Source of the DNA: an uncultured Acetobacter sp.
Lineage (GTDB): Bacteria; Pseudomonadota; Alphaproteobacteria; Acetobacterales; Acetobacteraceae
Assembly (NCBI GenBank): GCA_937900755.1
Contig: CALCDN010000018.1
Span: 1 to 16,214 of the forward strand
DNA: 16,214 nt
Direction of reading: 5' to 3'
Each line of letters starts with the position of its first letter. The stretch's first letter is position 1. The position numbers and the translations under genes were made by a program. Below the pieces are notes generated by a model that was not told the DNA's origin, did not search any database, and saw only the letters and a program-made list of their open reading frames with translations. Positions 1 to 7,503 of this stretch are shown piece after piece.

Positions 1-1466
1 GCCATGACCCATGTATCTTTGGAGCCGCCACCTTGGGACGAATTGACGACCAGGGAGCCTTTGCGCAAGGCAACGCGCGACAAACCACCGGGCATGACCC
101 AGACAGACTGCCCGGTTACGGCAAACGGCCTGAGGTCCACATGGCGGGCCTCCACGGAATTGCCGCACAGTGTTGGCGTCACGGACAGGCCGATTGTGGG
201 CTGGCTGATATAGTTCCCCGGATTGTCCCGTAATTTTTGGCTAAAATCGTCCAGTTCAGTCTGTGTTGCCTGCGGGCCGATGATCAGCCCGTAGCCACCG
301 GATTCCCCCACAGGTTTGACAACGAGTTTATTCAGGTTGGCCAGAGTATAGGCCAGACCTTCGGGTTCTGCGCATATGTGGGTTTCCACGCTGTCCAGAA
401 TAGGCTCTTCATCCAGGTAGTAGCGGATAATGCGCGGCATATAGGCGTAAACAGCCTTGTCGTCCGCAACGCCCGTGCCCAGTGCGTTGGCCAGAGTAAC
501 ATTCCCCCGCCGGTATGCCTCCACCAGCCCTGGCACTCCCAGCAGGCTGTCCGGGTTGAAGGCAAGCGGATCGAGGAATTCATCATTAAGGCGGCGGTAG
601 ATGGAGTGGACGGGCTTTGGCCCCATGACGGTGCGCATGAACACCTTATGGTCATCCACAAACAGGTCCTTGCCCTCTACTAGAGGCACGCCCATCTCCC
701 GGGACAAGAAAACATGTTCAAAATAGGCGGAATTATAAATGCCGGGCGAAAGCAGGACAACCTGCGGGTCATCCACCCCCTCCGGCGCGACCTCGCAAAG
801 CGCATTGTGCAGGCGCGGGCCATATTCCTCAACCGAGCGTATGGGCAGGCCAGATGCCAGATCGGGCATGAGCCTGAGCATCATATGCCTGTTTTCTATC
901 ACGTAGGAGACGCCAGAAGGGGTGCGGGCGTTATCCTCCAGCACCAGAAAACGCCCCTGCTGGTCCCGAATGAGGTCGGTGCCGTTAATATGCACATAAA
1001 CCCCCCCGGGTACTGCCAGGCCGACCATAGCCTGGCAATAATTGGCATTTTGCAGCACCAGTTCGGGTGGAACAACGCCATCGTTGAGGATATGCCGCTC
1101 ATGGTAAATGTCGTGCAGAAAAAGGTTAATGGCCTGGATACGCTGCTGGACGCCACGCTCAACATGCTGCCACTCATCCGCGGTGATAATGCGCGGGATG
1201 GCGTCAAAGGGTAAAATGCGGTCAATGGCCTCACGGTCGGTATAAACGGTAAAGGTAATGCCCATTCGATAGAGCTGCGCTTCGGCCGAGGCGGTCCTGT
1301 TTTGAAGTTCCTGTATCTGGAGCGTCGAGAGGCGGTTTTTCACGCACTCAATAATGGGCGGGGAAGGCGCGTTACGGTTCATCAATTCGCAAAAAAAATC
1401 GGGAGCGACGTAGTTTTCCAGCAATCCGCGCGTTGGGGGAGGGGCAAGGTTTAAAGCGTTCGTCAT
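1..1466 (-). CDS. Circularly permuted ATP-grasp protein (3' end outside window)
   Basis: Reading leftward from ATG at 1466, the frame stays open for 488 codons to the window edge, so the C-terminus is missing. A GGGAGG ribosome binding site lies five bases before the ATG. Recognisable family blocks are LEDNARTPSGVSYVIENR (about residues 176-193), NALGTGVADDKAVYAYMP (327-344), VVKPVGESGGYGLI (382-395) and VNSSQGGGSKDTWV (474-487). These match the circularly permuted ATP-grasp family (formerly DUF404/DUF407). Family members are usually close to this length, so probably only a few residues are missing. ATP-grasp enzymes join a carboxylate to an amine through an acyl phosphate; for this branch the substrate is unknown. 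No signal peptide is seen, so it is probably cytoplasmic. It is divergent from the transglutaminase-like gene at 1733, which supports a shared peptide or amide pathway. The family call is firm; the function is inference. Confidence 0.93.
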   Translation of the reverse strand, partial: MTNALNLAPPPTRGLLENYVAPDFFCELMNRNAPSPPIIECVKNRLSTLQIQELQNRTASAEAQLYRMGITFTVYTDREAIDRILPFDAIPRIITADEWQHVERGVQQRIQAINLFLHDIYHERHILNDGVVPPELVLQNANYCQAMVGLAVPGGVYVHINGTDLIRDQQGRFLVLEDNARTPSGVSYVIENRHMMLRLMPDLASGLPIRSVEEYGPRLHNALCEVAPEGVDDPQVVLLSPGIYNSAYFEHVFLSREMGVPLVEGKDLFVDDHKVFMRTVMGPKPVHSIYRRLNDEFLDPLAFNPDSLLGVPGLVEAYRRGNVTLANALGTGVADDKAVYAYMPRIIRYYLDEEPILDSVETHICAEPEGLAYTLANLNKLVVKPVGESGGYGLIIGPQATQTELDDFSQKLRDNPGNYISQPTIGLSVTPTLCGNSVEARHVDLRPFAVTGQSVWVMPGGLSRVALRKGSLVVNSSQGGGSKDTWVM

Positions 1467-1732
1467 AAAGGCCTCCCATCTGGCGTACTGGACTGGAGTT
1501 GTGGATGGTCCCGCGCGCCAAAACGTTTCGATAATGCATTAACGGAGCAGGATTCACGGCGTTTGCCAAGCACAAAATACGCACTCACATTTTGTTTGAA
1601 CAAACTCGCATGGGTCCCTTGCGTGCGGTGCACAGAATGTTATGATTTTGCGCTGAATTATTGTTCTGATATCCAAACAGATGGCAGCAACAAATTGCGT
1701 CGGGTCGCAAAAAGAGCAGGACCGTATTTTTG
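1467..1732. promoter_or_regulatory. Divergent intergenic region between the ATP-grasp and transglutaminase genes
   Basis: These 266 bases separate two divergent genes and must hold both start regions. There is a small inverted repeat GTTTG-AA-CAAAC near 1594-1605 and a TTGCG/CGCAA pair (1695-1699 and 1706-1710) just before the rightward ribosome binding site. I see no convincing -35/-10 pair and no coding potential beyond short frames without a good ribosome binding site. Confidence 0.4.
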
Positions 1733-2572
1733 ATGAGTTCACACGTCACGCTTTTGCACCGGACTTGCTATCGTTACGACCGTCCCGTTACCATGGGGCC
1801 GCAGATAATACGCCTGCGTCCCATGCAGGCCAGCCGCACACCCATTGAATCATACGGCCTGCATATCAAGCCCGAGGGCTTCAACCTGCGGTGGGAACGC
1901 GATTCCTGCGGTAACGATGTCGCCTGTGTCGGTTTTGTGGACCGGCTTACGCATTTTGACATCGAAGTCTCTCTGGTCGCGGACATGACCGTTTATGACC
2001 CGCTGCTCCAGACCCGCTCAAGCGAAGACCGGGAGGATATGCCTGTGGAGGCCTATCTTGCCCAGCCGGATTGCGGGCAGGAGGTCGTGGATTTTCTGGC
2101 CCGCCACCCCGTGGGTGAAGGGGGGGATTTTCTGGGTGACATGATGGCGCTCAACCGTGGCATTGCCCAACGGATTACCTATCAAAGGCGCCTCAAGCCC
2201 GGGGTGTGGTCCCCGGAGGAAACCTTGCGCAAAGGTTCTGGCTCCTGCCGTGACAGTGCGTGGCTTTTTGTCAATCTTGCGCGCTACAGGGGGCATGCCG
2301 CACGGTTTGTTTCCGGTTATCTGATCCAAAGTGCGACAACATCGGACGGGGAGGAGGTCCTTACGGGGGACCTGCACGCATGGACCCAGATTTTCATACC
2401 CGAGCGGGGCTGGATGGGGTTTGACACCACATCAGGGGTGCTCACGGGCGAGGGACACATTCCGTTGGCAGTTGCCGCCAGGCCAGAAAACGCGGCCCCT
2501 GTTTCGGGGCTGCTGGACTGGTGCGAAGCAAGCTTTAATGTTTCCATGCAGGTCCAGCGCCTGTTTACATGA
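1733..2572 (+). CDS. Transglutaminase-like cysteine protease-fold protein, short form
   Basis: A 279-residue protein if it starts at ATG 1733; an in-frame TTG at 1730 is an alternative start, and the weak AGCAGGA site upstream does not decide between them. The N-terminal part (about 1-90) matches the bacterial transglutaminase-like N-terminal domain, with an opening such as HRTCYRYDRPV. The core follows with the complete triad: Cys172 in GSGSCRDSAW, His215 in DLHAWTQ and Asp231 in GFDTTSG. Homologues act as transglutaminases, amidases or peptidases on peptide bonds. The protein ends soon after SFNVSMQVQRL, which is where long relatives continue into a large DUF2126 region, so this is the standalone form. 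No signal peptide is visible. It lies 56 bases before the zinc peptidase gene on the same strand and divergent from the ATP-grasp gene, so it probably belongs to the same pathway. The substrate is unknown. Confidence 0.92.
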   Translation: MSSHVTLLHRTCYRYDRPVTMGPQIIRLRPMQASRTPIESYGLHIKPEGFNLRWERDSCGNDVACVGFVDRLTHFDIEVSLVADMTVYDPLLQTRSSEDREDMPVEAYLAQPDCGQEVVDFLARHPVGEGGDFLGDMMALNRGIAQRITYQRRLKPGVWSPEETLRKGSGSCRDSAWLFVNLARYRGHAARFVSGYLIQSATTSDGEEVLTGDLHAWTQIFIPERGWMGFDTTSGVLTGEGHIPLAVAARPENAAPVSGLLDWCEASFNVSMQVQRLFT

Positions 2573-2628
2573 TAAATAGGGCCTGATGTGACTATTCAGG
2601 ACCGCATGGCGGACGGGGAGAGTGCAGG

Positions 2629-3699
2629 ATGAAGCGTTTTACCTGCCAGTCCTGTGGGCAATTACTGTTTTTTGAAAATACCCGCTGCGACCAGTGCGGC
2701 ACGGCTCTGGGCTACATGCCCGAGGTCGAAAACCTTGTCGCGCTCGTGCCGGAAGGGCAGGGATTATGGCGCTCCGTGGCGTGTCATGGCGCGGAGGAAA
2801 GCCATGCATTTTGCGCCAATCACGCCTATGACGTGTGCAACTGGATGCTTCGCCCCTCACACGACCGGGGTATTTTCTGTTTTGCGTGCCAGTTCAACCG
2901 GGTCATTCCCAACCTGAGTACACCGGGGAACATGGAGCGGTGGCGTAAGCTTGAAGTTGCAAAACACCGTCTATTCTACACCATTCTACGCCTGAAGCTG
3001 CCGGTTAAAAACCGTCTGCAGGACCCGCAGGAAGGGCTGGTGTTTGATTTTTTGGATGACTCGCCCGATGGCTGGTCCCCAATCATGACAGGCCATAGCA
3101 ATGGCGTTATTACAATTGCGACCAAAGAGGCGGATGACGCCTACAGGGAACGCATGCGAGTGGAAATGGGGGAGTATTACCGCACTCTTCTGGGGCATTT
3201 CCGGCACGAAATCGGGCATTACTACTGGAATGTCCTTATCCGCGATGGCGGCCGCCTGGAGCAGTGCCGCACCGTGTTCGGTGATGAACGCCTGGACTAC
3301 CAGGAGGCTTTGCAAAACCATTATGCGCGTTTGCCGCCAGATAACTGGCGTGAGCATTATGTCAGCCTTTATGCCATGTCCCATCCCTGGGAAGATTTTG
3401 CAGAAACATGGGCACATTATTTTCATATTGTTTCCACATTGGAAACCGCACTTTCCTACGACATGACCATTGGCTCCATGGCCGATGGGCAGGCTGTTCT
3501 AACGCACAGGAACGACCCGTACCTGCATATGCCGTTTGATGAAATTCTGGAGGCATGGCTCCCGCTGACCTATGCTGTCAACAGCCTGAACAGGTCCATG
3601 GGGCTGGCCGATTTCTATCCTTTTGTGCTGACGGCGGGAGTGCGCGCAAAGCTGCGTTTTATCCACGATGTGGTGCGTCAGGTGCAACAGACGGTGTAA
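2629..3699 (+). CDS. Zinc-ribbon putative zinc metallopeptidase (COG4307 type)
   Basis: A 356-residue protein starting at ATG 2629, with GGGGAG about eight bases upstream. It begins with a zinc ribbon (Cys6, Cys9, Cys20, Cys23). A second Cys/His-rich stretch runs from about 52 to 90 and includes FCFACQFNRVIPNLS (Cys84, Cys87). The catalytic-looking motif is HEIGHYYW with His193, Glu194 and His197. The later block SHPWEDFAETWAHYF (251-265) offers acidic residues (Glu255, Asp256, Glu259) as a likely third zinc ligand. This arrangement is typical of the uncharacterised putative zinc-binding metallopeptidases that sit near transglutaminase-like and ATP-grasp genes. No signal peptide is seen. The gene follows the transglutaminase gene by 56 bases and is probably cotranscribed. 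Its 3' end lies 12 bases from the convergent binding protein gene. Peptidase activity is predicted from the motif only. Confidence 0.9.
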   Translation: MKRFTCQSCGQLLFFENTRCDQCGTALGYMPEVENLVALVPEGQGLWRSVACHGAEESHAFCANHAYDVCNWMLRPSHDRGIFCFACQFNRVIPNLSTPGNMERWRKLEVAKHRLFYTILRLKLPVKNRLQDPQEGLVFDFLDDSPDGWSPIMTGHSNGVITIATKEADDAYRERMRVEMGEYYRTLLGHFRHEIGHYYWNVLIRDGGRLEQCRTVFGDERLDYQEALQNHYARLPPDNWREHYVSLYAMSHPWEDFAETWAHYFHIVSTLETALSYDMTIGSMADGQAVLTHRNDPYLHMPFDEILEAWLPLTYAVNSLNRSMGLADFYPFVLTAGVRAKLRFIHDVVRQVQQTV

Positions 3700-3711
3700 C
3701 GGAGCATGCGC

Positions 3712-5403
3712 TCAGTGTAACTGAATTTGCGAAAAAAGAATTTCATCATTCAAGGTGATGATAATATTTCTGGCACGGCGGGACAGCAGGACAACCCTGC
3801 GTGTCTGCGAAAGTGGGACAAGAGGCGCCTGCTTCATGATCTCCCGATCAACTTCGGACCATGCATGATCGCTGGCGGTTCTGTCAGTCAATGCCAGCAT
3901 GGCGGCCCTGTTCATCTGCTGGTCAATCTGCGGGTCGCAAAAGCCGGAGTAATTGGGGGAATTATCGGAGTTGGGGTGGAATGTCTCGCATGAGAAGAGC
4001 GTTTGCACGAAGCTGGACGCGGAAGGGTAATCCGCGTTCCAGCCCGCCAGCGCGATCTGGTAATGGTTTTGCGTATTCTGAATATAGGTAAAGGCTATGG
4101 CGGGGCTGATACTGCGGACACCTGCCTTGAAGCCAAGCATCTCCAGCGTGTCGCGTATGTCTTCCGCTGTTGCGCTGCCGTGCTGTTCTGATGGCACAAT
4201 AATGGTGACCTTCTGCCCCGCCATGCCGCTTTCCTTGATCAGGCGGCGGGCTGCGTCTATGTCGGGTTTTGTCCAGTCCGTTGCCGGGTGTGCGGCGGAT
4301 GCCCCCAAAGTGTAAAAGCAGAATGGTTCGTACCCCGGTGTGCCGTTCGGCAGGATCTGGCACAGGGGGGAGGCAACAGCAGGGCCGCCTCGGTAAATAA
4401 TCATGGCGTGCCGGTTTACGGCATAGTTCAGCGCCTGCCGGACCTTGACGGACGTAAAGGGAGGCTCATGCACATTGAGCATGGCAAAGTAGGAGAGCAG
4501 GGGCGTGTACAGGCGGACCTGATCGGCATAGCGCTTTCCCACCTCTCCCAACCGGTCAAGGGGGACGTTCTCATACATCCAGTCCGCTTGCCCATTTTCC
4601 ACCGCCGTGACCGCGGACTCCCCATCGAGGCCAAATAGCACCCGGACTTCGTCAGGGTAAGCCGCGGGTTGCGCCTCATGCGACCATTCATGGAAAAACG
4701 GGTTGCGCTCCAGCCGCAAAAGGGTGGTCGGGTCATACTCCGCAATGCGGTAGGGCCCTGTTCCGGCTATGGGGGTATTGCCCATGTCGGACGCTGGCGT
4801 CCCGGCTGGTAGAATGGCGGCGTGCATCCAGGCCAGCCGATCCAGGAACTCGGGGTCGGGGGTCTGAAGGTGAAAAATGATCTGCCGTGTGCTGGCATTG
4901 GTCTCCACGCCGCCGGCCAGTGTGCAGGTGGCCGGTTTGTCCAGGCAGGCCTGCGCCCCTGTTATGGCGCCATAATAGGGGCCAGCAGTTGGACTGCCGA
5001 CCTTGAACAAACGCCGGAAAGAGGCGGCGACATCTTCAACCGTAACAGGTTGGCCATTGGAAAAGTGCAGCCCGTCGCGCAGGGTCAGCCGGTAAGTGCG
5101 CCCCCCGTCTTCCGGGGTGGGAACAGCCTCCACCAGATTGGCAATAACAGGATGCGCTTCTGGCCCCGCGAATTTGGGATAGGTGAGGAGTGTATCATAG
5201 ACCGGTGTTTCAAACGTTTTGGTCAGCGCCACGTAAGATATTTGCGGATCAAGCGTGCCCGCGGCACTTTGGGCCAGAATACGCAGTGTTCCTCCCGCCT
5301 GTCCGGCGGATGCCTCTCCCGCCGCCTGTGCGGGGGGGATGGGTGCGGCCATGACGCCGAGTGAGGCCATGCAGGACAGGAAAAAGGGCATCCGATTGGT
5401 CAT
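3712..5403 (-). CDS. Family 5 extracellular solute-binding protein (peptide/opine/nickel ABC type)
   Basis: A 563-residue protein if started at ATG 5403. I prefer this start because it exposes a typical signal peptide: a short charged start, a hydrophobic stretch, then PAQAA near residue 28. An in-frame GTG at 5499 would add 32 residues not resembling a leader, and ATG 5391 is a further option. The ribosome binding site is poor for all of them. Family signatures include DGLHFSNGQPVTVEDVAASFRR (split here as DGLHFSNG and VTVEDVAASFRR), AGTGPYRIAEYDP, VRQALNYAVNR and a C-terminal APLVPLSQTRRVVLLS. The protein should bind an oligopeptide, opine, nickel chelate or similar ligand in the periplasm and hand it to an ABC permease. 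No permease or ATPase gene is adjacent, so it is an orphan or works with a distant transporter. The ligand cannot be read from the sequence. Confidence 0.9.
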   Translation of the reverse strand: MTNRMPFFLSCMASLGVMAAPIPPAQAAGEASAGQAGGTLRILAQSAAGTLDPQISYVALTKTFETPVYDTLLTYPKFAGPEAHPVIANLVEAVPTPEDGGRTYRLTLRDGLHFSNGQPVTVEDVAASFRRLFKVGSPTAGPYYGAITGAQACLDKPATCTLAGGVETNASTRQIIFHLQTPDPEFLDRLAWMHAAILPAGTPASDMGNTPIAGTGPYRIAEYDPTTLLRLERNPFFHEWSHEAQPAAYPDEVRVLFGLDGESAVTAVENGQADWMYENVPLDRLGEVGKRYADQVRLYTPLLSYFAMLNVHEPPFTSVKVRQALNYAVNRHAMIIYRGGPAVASPLCQILPNGTPGYEPFCFYTLGASAAHPATDWTKPDIDAARRLIKESGMAGQKVTIIVPSEQHGSATAEDIRDTLEMLGFKAGVRSISPAIAFTYIQNTQNHYQIALAGWNADYPSASSFVQTLFSCETFHPNSDNSPNYSGFCDPQIDQQMNRAAMLALTDRTASDHAWSEVDREIMKQAPLVPLSQTRRVVLLSRRARNIIITLNDEILFSQIQLH

Positions 5404-5566
5404 GCCCCAAGTATGGCGTGCTTTGCGCCCCTGTTCAAATTGGAAATGGCAAAGTCCAGCCGGGCTGGCAGGGCGTCTGGCCAGGTCGATACCGGTCACA
5501 AAACAGTCACACCCGAATGGTGTTGTTTGCGTGTAAAGTCAGGGCACAGCAAGGGGGGAGGCGAAC

Positions 5567-5776
5567 ATGCATGTTCAACACACAGTGCCAACTGCTCAGG
5601 CGGAAACATCGGACCGGTGGCGTGAAGCTGTTCGGGAGCGCTGGCGCACGACATTGCTGAGTGCCTGGGCGCGGGACACAGCGGTTGCGGACGGTGCTGT
5701 AACAGCCTGCTCCACCAGGATTGCGTTCCTGCGGCAAAAACCCCGCATGGCCCGGATTGATGCCGATCGCAGGTAA
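5567..5776 (+). CDS. Possible 69-residue small protein with a very strong ribosome binding site
   Basis: An open frame of 69 codons from ATG 5567 to TAA. It is preceded by GGGGGGAGG at 5553-5561, five bases before the start, the strongest ribosome binding site in the window. The product is basic and arginine-rich, with RWREAVRERWRTTLL (17-31), possibly an amphipathic helix, and a basic tail ending MARIDADRR. No signal peptide, membrane segment or known family was recognised. Codon choice looks ordinary for the neighbourhood. A 7-bp hairpin begins 13 bases after the stop, as expected for a real transcription unit. It is not obviously linked to the divergent binding protein gene or to guaB downstream. 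It could still be a chance frame. Confidence 0.5.
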   Translation: MHVQHTVPTAQAETSDRWREAVRERWRTTLLSAWARDTAVADGAVTACSTRIAFLRQKPRMARIDADRR

Positions 5777-5788
5777 TTGTGGCGCCTC

Positions 5789-5810
5789 GGCCTCGGGTCC
5801 TGTCGAGGCC
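5789..5810 (+). terminator. Hairpin after the small gene
   Basis: GGCCTCG (5789-5795) pairs perfectly with CGAGGCC (5804-5810) around an 8-base loop. No T-run follows directly; the nearest is at 5834-5838. It may end the small gene upstream or be part of the guaB leader. The call rests on position and stem quality only. Confidence 0.35.
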
Positions 5811-6015
5811 TGGGAGTATTCGGGCCTGGGGCATTTTTCTTCATCTTTTCGTTGAAAAAGAGCTTTTTTATAAAACATGGGAAATAATGACCTTGGGCGC
5901 TTGCGTTTACCCGGCCAAAGTCATAAGAGGAAGCGCCAAAGGTCGGGTGACCTGCGGCAATGCTTTGCTCCTGGGTTAACCCGCCACGTTGTAATTCAGC
6001 AAGGGTGCCCGCTGC

Positions 6016-7494
6016 ATGACCTCCTCTCCCTACAGCCGTGTTACTGAAGCTCTGGCGTTTGACGATGTTCTCGTCGTCCCGGCTGCATCCGATGTCGTGC
6101 CTGGTCAGACGAAGGTGCGTACGCATCTGACGCGCTCCATCGAGCTTAACATTCCCCTTATCTCTTCCGCCATGGACACGGTAACGGAAGAACGCATGGC
6201 CATTGCCATGGCGCAGCAGGGGGGGCTTGGCGTTATTCATAAAAACCTCAAGCCCGAGGAACAGGCCGAGCATGTGCGCCGGGTCAAGCGGTTTGAGTCA
6301 GGCATGGTTGTCAACCCGGTAACGGTTGGGCCGGACCAGACCCTGGCCGAAGTGCGCGAGATCATGCACCGCCACGGTATCAGCGGTCTGCCGGTGGTCC
6401 AGCCCGGCTCGCAGAAGCTGGTGGGGATTCTGACCAACCGTGATGCCCGCTTTGCCGTTGACCCCACCCAACGCGTGTCCGAGCTTATGACCAAGGACCG
6501 GCTGGTCACGGTCAGGAATGGTGTTGACCCGGATACCGCCCGCCAGCTCCTGCACAAACACCGGATTGAAAAACTGCTGGTCGTGGACGATGCGGACCGC
6601 TGCGTTGGCATTATCACCGTAAAGGACATGGACAAGGCGGTTGCCCACCCGCTGGCCATCAAGGACAGCATGGGCCGCCTGCGCTGCGCGGCCGCGACCG
6701 GCGTGGGTGAGGACGGGTTCAGCCGTGCCAAGCTGCTGATTGACGCTGGAGTGGACGTTCTGGTGGTTGACACGGCCCACGGCCATTCCGCGGGTGTTCT
6801 GGCGGCTGTGGAACGCCTGAAGGCGCTCAATGACGATATTCAGGTAATTGCCGGGAATGTTGCAACGCCAGAGGCGGCCCGCGCACTGGTTTCGGCTGGG
6901 GCGGACTGCATTAAAATTGGTATTGGGCCTGGCTCCATCTGCACCACGCGGATTGTTGCCGGTGTAGGTGTGCCGCAGTTTTCAGCCATTCTGGAAACGT
7001 CCCTGGCCTGCAAGGAAATGGATGTTCCCTGCATTGCCGATGGGGGTATTCGGACATCGGGTGATATTGTCAAAGCCATTGGAGCCGGGGCGGACGTGGT
7101 GATGATCGGCTCACTGCTGGCAGGCACGGAAGAAGCGCCCGGTGAGGTTTTCCTGTATCAGGGGCGGTCATACAAATCCTATCGGGGTATGGGCAGCCTT
7201 GGCGCCATGGCGCGTGGCTCGGCCGATCGTTACTTCCAGCAGGAAGTCAAGGACGCGCTCAAGCTCGTGCCTGAAGGGATTGAGGGGCGTGTGCCTTACA
7301 AGGGCAGCATGTCCGCCGTTATTCACCAACTTGTCGGCGGGCTTAAAGCTGGCATGGGCTATACCGGCTCGCGCGAGATCAGTGATCTGCAGGTACGGGC
7401 CAAATTCCGCCGCATTACCGGCGCGGGCCTGCGCGAAAGCCATGTGCATGATGTTTCCATCACGCGTGAAGCCCCTAATTATCGTCAGGACTGA
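6016..7494 (+). CDS. guaB: Inosine-5'-monophosphate dehydrogenase
   Basis: A 492-residue protein, the usual length for bacterial IMP dehydrogenase, which oxidises IMP to XMP with NAD+ as the committed step of GMP synthesis in the cytoplasm. Visible signatures are ALAFDDVLVVPA at the start and LISSAMDTVTE (48-58). A CBS-domain pair lies at about 95-210 (HRHGISGLPVV, LVGILTNRD, KHRIEKLLVVDD). The IMP-binding DTAHGHS is at 252-258, and the catalytic loop GIGPGSICTTR carries Cys309. The flap block YRGMGSLGAMARGSADRYF is also present. An AAGGG sequence about ten bases upstream is a modest ribosome binding site. The RNA methyltransferase gene follows after nine bases, so the two are probably cotranscribed. 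All catalytic features are intact. Confidence 0.98.
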   Translation: MTSSPYSRVTEALAFDDVLVVPAASDVVPGQTKVRTHLTRSIELNIPLISSAMDTVTEERMAIAMAQQGGLGVIHKNLKPEEQAEHVRRVKRFESGMVVNPVTVGPDQTLAEVREIMHRHGISGLPVVQPGSQKLVGILTNRDARFAVDPTQRVSELMTKDRLVTVRNGVDPDTARQLLHKHRIEKLLVVDDADRCVGIITVKDMDKAVAHPLAIKDSMGRLRCAAATGVGEDGFSRAKLLIDAGVDVLVVDTAHGHSAGVLAAVERLKALNDDIQVIAGNVATPEAARALVSAGADCIKIGIGPGSICTTRIVAGVGVPQFSAILETSLACKEMDVPCIADGGIRTSGDIVKAIGAGADVVMIGSLLAGTEEAPGEVFLYQGRSYKSYRGMGSLGAMARGSADRYFQQEVKDALKLVPEGIEGRVPYKGSMSAVIHQLVGGLKAGMGYTGSREISDLQVRAKFRRITGAGLRESHVHDVSITREAPNYRQD

Positions 7495-7503
7495 TCGACT
7501 TTT

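Larger units (their letters stand above)
5404..6015. other. Mostly non-coding stretch between the binding protein gene and guaB
   Basis: A 612-base stretch between divergent genes. It probably contains one small gene (5567-5776), a hairpin after it and the guaB leader. In the leader I see an AT-rich segment around 5834-5890 and a perfect GGGTTAACCC palindrome at 5973-5982, about 30 bases before the guaB start. No purine riboswitch fold was recognised. Longer minus-strand frames across this stretch lack a family signature and a ribosome binding site. Confidence 0.5.

Noticed and set aside
5340..5403. Lipoprotein signal in the binding protein (Cys near residue 12)
   Set aside because: FLSC lacks the usual lipobox pattern and lies too early in the hydrophobic stretch; the PAQAA site fits ordinary signal peptidase cleavage.
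5404..5499. Extension of the binding protein to a GTG start at 5499
   Set aside because: The extra 32 residues would bury the signal peptide; ATG 5403 gives a normal exported protein.
5777..6015. A purine or other riboswitch upstream of guaB
   Set aside because: No conserved junction or loop pattern of a known riboswitch was recognised in the leader.
5596..6273. A 225-codon minus-strand frame from inside guaB into the intergenic region
   Set aside because: It starts within the guaB coding region, has no family signature and overlaps the better-supported small gene in antisense.
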